This document shows, piece after piece, positions 7,017 to 9,830 of a stretch of DNA of 9,830 bases. Source of the stretch: Spirochaetaceae bacterium (GTDB taxonomy: Bacteria > Spirochaetota > Spirochaetia > Treponematales > Breznakiellaceae). Made by a program: the position numbers and the translations under genes. The notes beneath the pieces were generated by a model. That model was not told the origin of the DNA, did no database searches, and saw only the letters and a program-made list of their open reading frames with translations. Where the stretch lies: positions 1 through 9,830 of the forward strand of contig JAITAE010000316.1 in assembly GCA_031284295.1 (NCBI GenBank), written 5' to 3'. How positions within the stretch are numbered: position 1 is the first letter of the stretch; each line of letters starts with the position of its first letter.

Positions 7017-8273
7017 TTACTTTGCGCCTTCCATCCCCAGCGCTATAAATCTGTAAAGGATTCTAAGGCTTTCATCGGGTATTGCCTTATATTCCATTGC
7101 GTCCGGTTTTCCGATAAGCGTATCCGTCAATAGAAACAAAATAACACCGACAGTGGTTTCATCTATCAGCGGCTCACCTTCCGCGTCTTTTATCTCCGAA
7201 AAAACCTGGGAAAATTTGTTGAGGCACTCCCCGTTATCCCTGTGCATATCTTCTATCCTGTCCATATCAAAATTGATGCGCCTTGTTTTCAGGCTGCCAA
7301 TGGCGGCAAGAAACTCAGGCTCCGATGTCAAAAAACCTTCGACCGCGCGGATTGCCATATAAAGCTGTTCTTCGGGAACGCCGGACTTTTTTGATACAGC
7401 CTGCGCGTACCGTATCACGCCGTCAAACTCCTCCAAAAAAAGCTGGCGCAGCATATCCCGCTTGCTGGCAAAATGGGCGTAAAGCCCGCTCTTGGAAAGC
7501 CCTGATTTCTTGGCCACCATAGCCATCGAGGCGGCCCAGGGGTCCGCCGCCGCGACAACGCTGGCGACCACCTTGATAAGCCTCCTGCGCCTACCCCCCC
7601 CCCCCCCTTCAGTTTCACGCCATTCGGCAGCCTTTTCCAGCGCTTCCCAGTCAAGCGAATCTATTTTTTCCCTCCTAAAGCCCATGCCGTGCCTTATGAA
7701 TCCGTTTACCTTATCCGTAATTTCACAGACGCCCGTCTCCAGCCGCCCCTCCGTCCACAATACCTCCAAAAAATGGGCAATGATGCAGAGTGAACAGGCA
7801 AAAACAAGCTGAAAAAGCAGCGGATAGCGATCTTTATCGCCAAGGTAGACTTCAATCTGCCGCATTTTCTCAAAATCAAGCCCCCGTTCCCTCAGTTGGA
7901 TGGAGGAATTCAGCCTACAGTCCGTATTTCCATGCACTTTTATCAGCGAAAACATGAAATACCACGGGTTTTTGACGAAGAATTCCGTGATTTCATTGTT
8001 GACAAGCAGAATCGATTCAAAAACATCAGCCTTGCTCGCGCCGTCCTCGATACAGGCAATCGTTTTTTCAAAAAGCGGTCTGAGCTTATCGCCCATGCTA
8101 TCAAAAAAAGTGTCGTACATCGCGCCGAGTATATCGTCCTTGTTTTTGAAATGATGGTACAACGCCGTCTTTGTTACTCCGAGCGTGTCCGCAAGCGCCG
8201 ACAGGCTTGTTGCCTGATAGCCCACGGCCCCCCACGTTTCAAACGCGGCTTGTATTATTTCCGTCCTTGTCAT
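7017..8273 (-). CDS. Tandem TetR-type regulator of the efflux operon, domains joined by a poly-G tract
   Basis: A 418-residue protein with two complete TetR units. Unit 1 (about 1-222) has the N-terminal helix-turn-helix SLSALADTLGVTKTALYHHFKNKDDIL (23-49). Unit 2 (about 228-418) has RRRRLIKVVASVVAAADPWAASMAMVAKKSGLSKSGLYAHFASKRDML, its helix-turn-helix being about 248-268. Each unit is near normal TetR length (about 190-220), so this is a fusion of two regulators. The joint is GGGGG (223-227), encoded by 14 consecutive G. ATG at 8273 is preceded by AGGA with six-base spacing. It is first in the efflux locus and on the same strand, so it probably represses the pump and itself in response to a pump substrate; ligand unknown. 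Whether one chain supplies both DNA-binding heads of a pseudo-dimer is inference. A change of one G would split or truncate the protein (see findings); alternatively the tract length is an assembly error and two genes exist. Confidence 0.88.
   Translation of the reverse strand: MTRTEIIQAAFETWGAVGYQATSLSALADTLGVTKTALYHHFKNKDDILGAMYDTFFDSMGDKLRPLFEKTIACIEDGASKADVFESILLVNNEITEFFVKNPWYFMFSLIKVHGNTDCRLNSSIQLRERGLDFEKMRQIEVYLGDKDRYPLLFQLVFACSLCIIAHFLEVLWTEGRLETGVCEITDKVNGFIRHGMGFRREKIDSLDWEALEKAAEWRETEGGGGGRRRRLIKVVASVVAAADPWAASMAMVAKKSGLSKSGLYAHFASKRDMLRQLFLEEFDGVIRYAQAVSKKSGVPEEQLYMAIRAVEGFLTSEPEFLAAIGSLKTRRINFDMDRIEDMHRDNGECLNKFSQVFSEIKDAEGEPLIDETTVGVILFLLTDTLIGKPDAMEYKAIPDESLRILYRFIALGMEGAK
7569..7586 (-). 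promoter_or_regulatory. Internal ribosome-binding site and GTG inside tetR
   Basis: A full AGGAGG (7581-7586) stands nine bases before an in-frame GTG (7569-7571, Val235). It lies just past the poly-G tract and past a TAG that is read in the 15-G frame. It could start a separate second TetR unit of 184 residues. The GTG would drop the first few residues of helix 1 of that domain, which weakens the case, and AGGAGG also simply encodes Arg-Arg. Confidence 0.4.
7594..7607 (-). repeat. 14-bp homopolymer, G on the coding strand of tetR
   Basis: Fourteen C in a row on the plus strand (G in the mRNA), encoding Gly223-Gly227. No other homopolymer in the window approaches this length. Tracts this long slip readily in replication. 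With 14 G the two TetR units are in one frame; with 15 G the next codon is TAG; with 13 G translation enters another frame and stops at 7415. Confidence 0.9.
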
Positions 8274-8302
8274 AAAATGTCCTATACTTCTAACAAGTGA
8301 AA

Positions 8303-8321
8303 GGGCGGTAGGTTACCGTCC
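8303..8321. promoter_or_regulatory. Imperfect palindrome in the tetR leader, possible autoregulatory operator
   Basis: GGGCGGTA (8303-8310) and TACCGTCC (8314-8321) flank GGT and pair at seven of eight positions. It lies between the presumed -10 (8339-8344) and the ribosome-binding site of tetR. Its sequence does not resemble the palindrome at 6898-6914, so the two cannot both be simple sites of one HTH; two different HTH domains in the tandem regulator would allow two site types, but this is speculation. Confidence 0.35.
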
Positions 8322-8338
8322 ATTCGTTAAGTTGATAA

Positions 8339-8367
8339 ACGATAGTCTTTCCCAAAAATAAAGTCAA
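8339..8367 (-). promoter_or_regulatory. Probable promoter of tetR
   Basis: Minus strand: TTGACT (8362-8367, five of six matches to the -35 consensus), 17-base spacer, TATCGT (8339-8344, four of six). This would give a leader of about 55-60 bases before the ATG at 8273. Confidence 0.55.
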
Positions 8368-8412
8368 GGCGGCCCGCAGTGGGTTTAAATACGCTGGCAG
8401 CACTGTGATTGT

Positions 8413-8429
8413 CCTGGTTATTTACCAGG
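8413..8429. repeat. Small hairpin upstream of the structured region
   Basis: CCTGGT (8413-8418) and ACCAGG (8424-8429) pair over a TATTT loop. It marks the edge between the AT-rich tetR promoter region and the GC-rich stretch that follows. No T run follows on either strand, so I do not call it a terminator. Confidence 0.4.
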
Positions 8430-8450
8430 TCTCAATGATTCTTGATACAA

Positions 8451-8735
8451 GGGGGGCGCTGTTTTCCATGCCGTCACCGGCATATAGCCGCATCATCGCT
8501 GCGCCCCCTACGCCCGCACACGGTTGCGGGCTACCCCCTAATCCGCCGCCTAAACGCCCGGTCAGGGAGGAGCGCCGGCAGGCGGCTGTCGAGTCGTCCG
8601 GGAAAGCGGGAGCGAACAGTATCCGCCTGAGATGATGGTGATGCTACCGGTGTTGTTACACGACTGGGCTGATGTCCAGCCGAGTGATAGAGGACGCCTC
8701 GTATACGGATGTGGCGGAGAGATGTATATGTGGGA
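8451..8735. other. GC-rich, hairpin-rich non-coding stretch (candidate structured RNA or dispersed repeat)
   Basis: The gap between tetR and the AAA gene is 523 bases and I see no convincing gene in it: the ORFs present lack ribosome-binding sites and protein-like composition. It is much richer in GC than the flanking spacer and dense in stems: GGGGGCGC (8452-8459) with GCGCCCCC (8501-8508) enclosing ATGCCG/CGGCAT (8468-8473 and 8478-8483); GCCCGCA/TGCGGGC (8512-8518 and 8525-8531); GCCGCCT/AGGCGGC (8545-8551 and 8580-8586); GAGG/CCTC (8690-8693 and 8697-8700). I do not recognise an Rfam family. Strand is unknown, although a terminator-like hairpin at its right end points to the plus strand. 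Confidence 0.4.
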
Positions 8736-8736
8736 A

Positions 8737-8760
8737 CCGGGAGCATCCCGGCCTTTGTTA
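8737..8760 (+). terminator. Terminator-like hairpin at the end of the structured stretch
   Basis: CCGGGA (8737-8742) and TCCCGG (8746-8751) form a strong six-pair stem over a three-base loop, followed by CCTTTGTTACTTT. The T run is interrupted, so efficiency is doubtful. It would end a plus-strand transcript of the structured stretch just before the promoter of the AAA gene. Confidence 0.4.
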
Positions 8761-8761
8761 C

Positions 8762-8790
8762 TTTACCGTGCCGGTAAAACCGCTTACAAT
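8762..8790 (+). promoter_or_regulatory. Promoter of the AAA gene, probably leaderless, overlapped by a palindrome
   Basis: TTTACC (8762-8767) and TACAAT (8785-8790, five of six matches) are 17 bases apart. The ATG begins only six bases after the -10, so transcription should start at or next to the A of the ATG. This agrees with the lack of any Shine-Dalgarno upstream. The palindrome TTTACCG-TGC-CGGTAAA (8762-8778) covers the -35 and could bind a regulator. Confidence 0.5.
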
Positions 8791-8796
8791 AAACCC

Positions 8797-9830
8797 ATGA
8801 AGAAACGCCGTTTGCCGATTGGGGTACAGACTTTTTCGGAGATTTCCGAAGACAAGCTAGTATACGTCGATAAAACAGCGCGGATTTACGACCATGTTAC
8901 AGATTCCGGCAAATTCATATTCCTTGCCCGTCCCCGCCGTTTCGGGAAAAGCCTGCTATGTTCCACGCTCGCCGCCCTCTTTGCTGGACGCCGCGAGCTG
9001 TTTTCCGGCCTCGCGATAGACTCCCTTGACTGGGAATGGAAAAAACATCCGGTCATCCACATAGACCTAAATCCCGCCGATTATCAAGGCGGCGGAAGCC
9101 GTGCCCTGCAAAACAGGCTGAATACCGTTTTGACAATAGTTGAAAAAAAATATGATGTTCCCGCCGCCGGCAATGACATTAGCGACAGATTTTTTAACCT
9201 TATACAAAACCTTGCCGCCAAATTCAACGAAAAAGCCGCCGTTATCATAGATGAGTACGACAAGCCCCTGCTGGATACGATAAACGACCGCGAAGTTCAC
9301 GAAACCTTAAAGAACGAACTGCGCGGCTTTTACGGCGTTCTTAAATCGAGCGACGAACACCTGCGCTTCGCGCTGCTGACAGGCGTTACAAAGTTTTCTC
9401 AGGTCAGCATCTTTTCCCAGTTAAATAACCTAAAAGACATTTCTCTGAATCCCGCCTACTGCGATATCTGCGGCATAACGCAGGCCGAGATGGAAAGCTG
9501 CTTTGAACCGGAAATCGAGCGTATCACAAGTGAAAACGGCATGGACAGGCGGGAATACCTCGATAAAGTAAAGCGTTTCTATAACGGCTACAGGTTTTCT
9601 GAAAAAGACCTTACCGTTTACAACCCTTTTGGCCTGCTAAATCATTTTGATAACAACGGCAGATTTGAAACATACTGGTTTGCGACAGGGACGCCAATGT
9701 TTTTGATAAAGCTGATGGAAGCGCAAAAGATGGACATACTCACTCTGGAAAAGAACGAGATTTCCGCCGCTGACTTCCAAAAGTTTCATGTGGACAACAT
9801 GAATGTTATAGCCGTGCTGTACCAGTCAGG
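8797..9830 (+). CDS. AAA-ATPase-like protein of the DUF1703/PD-(D/E)XK family, C-terminus cut off by window edge
   Basis: The plus strand is open from ATG 8797 to the window edge, 344 residues. The start MKKRRLPIGVQTFSEI with LVYVDKTARIYDHV (21-34) is the typical N-terminus of the AAA-ATPase_like (PF09820) family. Walker A is the family variant ARPRRFGKS (44-52), Walker B is AAVIIDEYDKPLLD (147-160), and LRFALLTGVTKFSQVSIFSQLNNLKDISL (189-217) contains the sensor region. FYNGYRFSE (261-269) and YNPFGLLNHF (275-284) are later family blocks. Members run about 520-580 residues and end in a PD-(D/E)XK nuclease-like domain (PF08011), which would lie beyond the window. The family is abundant and often multi-copy in anaerobic bacteria, with no settled function; cytosolic, no signal peptide. 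No Shine-Dalgarno is present; a -10 six bases upstream suggests a leaderless mRNA. It faces away from the efflux locus and is unlikely to be part of it. Confidence 0.93.
   Translation, partial: MKKRRLPIGVQTFSEISEDKLVYVDKTARIYDHVTDSGKFIFLARPRRFGKSLLCSTLAALFAGRRELFSGLAIDSLDWEWKKHPVIHIDLNPADYQGGGSRALQNRLNTVLTIVEKKYDVPAAGNDISDRFFNLIQNLAAKFNEKAAVIIDEYDKPLLDTINDREVHETLKNELRGFYGVLKSSDEHLRFALLTGVTKFSQVSIFSQLNNLKDISLNPAYCDICGITQAEMESCFEPEIERITSENGMDRREYLDKVKRFYNGYRFSEKDLTVYNPFGLLNHFDNNGRFETYWFATGTPMFLIKLMEAQKMDILTLEKNEISAADFQKFHVDNMNVIAVLYQS

Noticed and set aside
7892..8300. Plus-strand ORF of 134 codons opposite tetR
   Set aside because: Antisense to the first TetR unit, no ribosome-binding site and no recognisable domain.
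8405..8746. Several 60-76 codon ORFs on both strands in the structured stretch
   Set aside because: Arg/Pro/Ala-rich shadows of GC-rich palindromic DNA, no ribosome-binding sites, overlapping in competing frames.
8451..8760. Group II intron or rRNA fragment
   Set aside because: The hairpin density suggested it, but I found no domain V-like sequence, no intron 5' end and no stretch I can match to rRNA.
1..9830. tRNA, rRNA, CRISPR array, transposase or integrase
   Set aside because: No tRNA cloverleaf ending, no regular direct repeats with spacers, and no transposase or recombinase motifs were seen in any frame.

Overview
The window looks like a spirochaete chromosome, most plausibly a Treponema-type gut or oral species. 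This rests on the combination of a Gram-negative style tripartite efflux operon, an AAA-ATPase/PD-(D/E)XK family protein of the kind common in host-associated anaerobes, a long poly-G tract in a coding region (poly-G tracts are a known phase-variation device in treponemes), and mixed base composition. The taxonomic call is inference, not proof.

Layout. Positions 1-339 (minus) hold a nearly complete DUF2200 gene that runs off the left edge. Positions 375-976 are AT-rich, with two small overlapping minus-strand ORFs of unknown function, several perfect palindromes and a 12-bp tandem duplication; this looks like worn accessory DNA. A 32-bp palindrome at 889-920 probably terminates the large operon to its right. 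Positions 992-8273 (minus) form a four-gene efflux locus, in transcription order: a tandem two-domain TetR regulator (7017-8273), a TolC-type outer-membrane factor (5413-6825), a lipoprotein membrane-fusion protein (4279-5223) and an HAE1-type RND pump (992-4270). Positions 8274-8796 hold the tetR promoter and about 300 bp of GC-rich, hairpin-rich DNA without a convincing gene. From 8797 to the right edge (plus) is the first two thirds of an AAA-ATPase-like protein, apparently made from a leaderless mRNA.

How the genes work together. The RND pump takes substrate from the inner membrane or periplasm, the lipid-anchored adaptor bridges it to the TolC-like channel, and the TetR protein presumably represses the set until an inducer binds. 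A perfect 17-bp palindrome (6898-6914) and a large hairpin (6942-7006) lie between tetR and the tolC-like gene and are the natural places for operator control and for separating regulator from pump transcription.

The most striking signal is a run of 14 G (coding strand; C on the plus strand, 7594-7607) exactly at the junction of the two TetR domains. At 14 G the domains are fused (418 aa). At 15 or 12 G the frame meets TAG immediately after the tract, giving a 227-aa first TetR protein, and an AGGAGG box followed by an in-frame GTG could then start a separate 184-aa second one. At 13 or 16 G the protein ends after an unrelated tail. This would make the regulator of a multidrug-type pump phase variable, switching between a fused and a split state. 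Homopolymer length error in the assembly is the main alternative.
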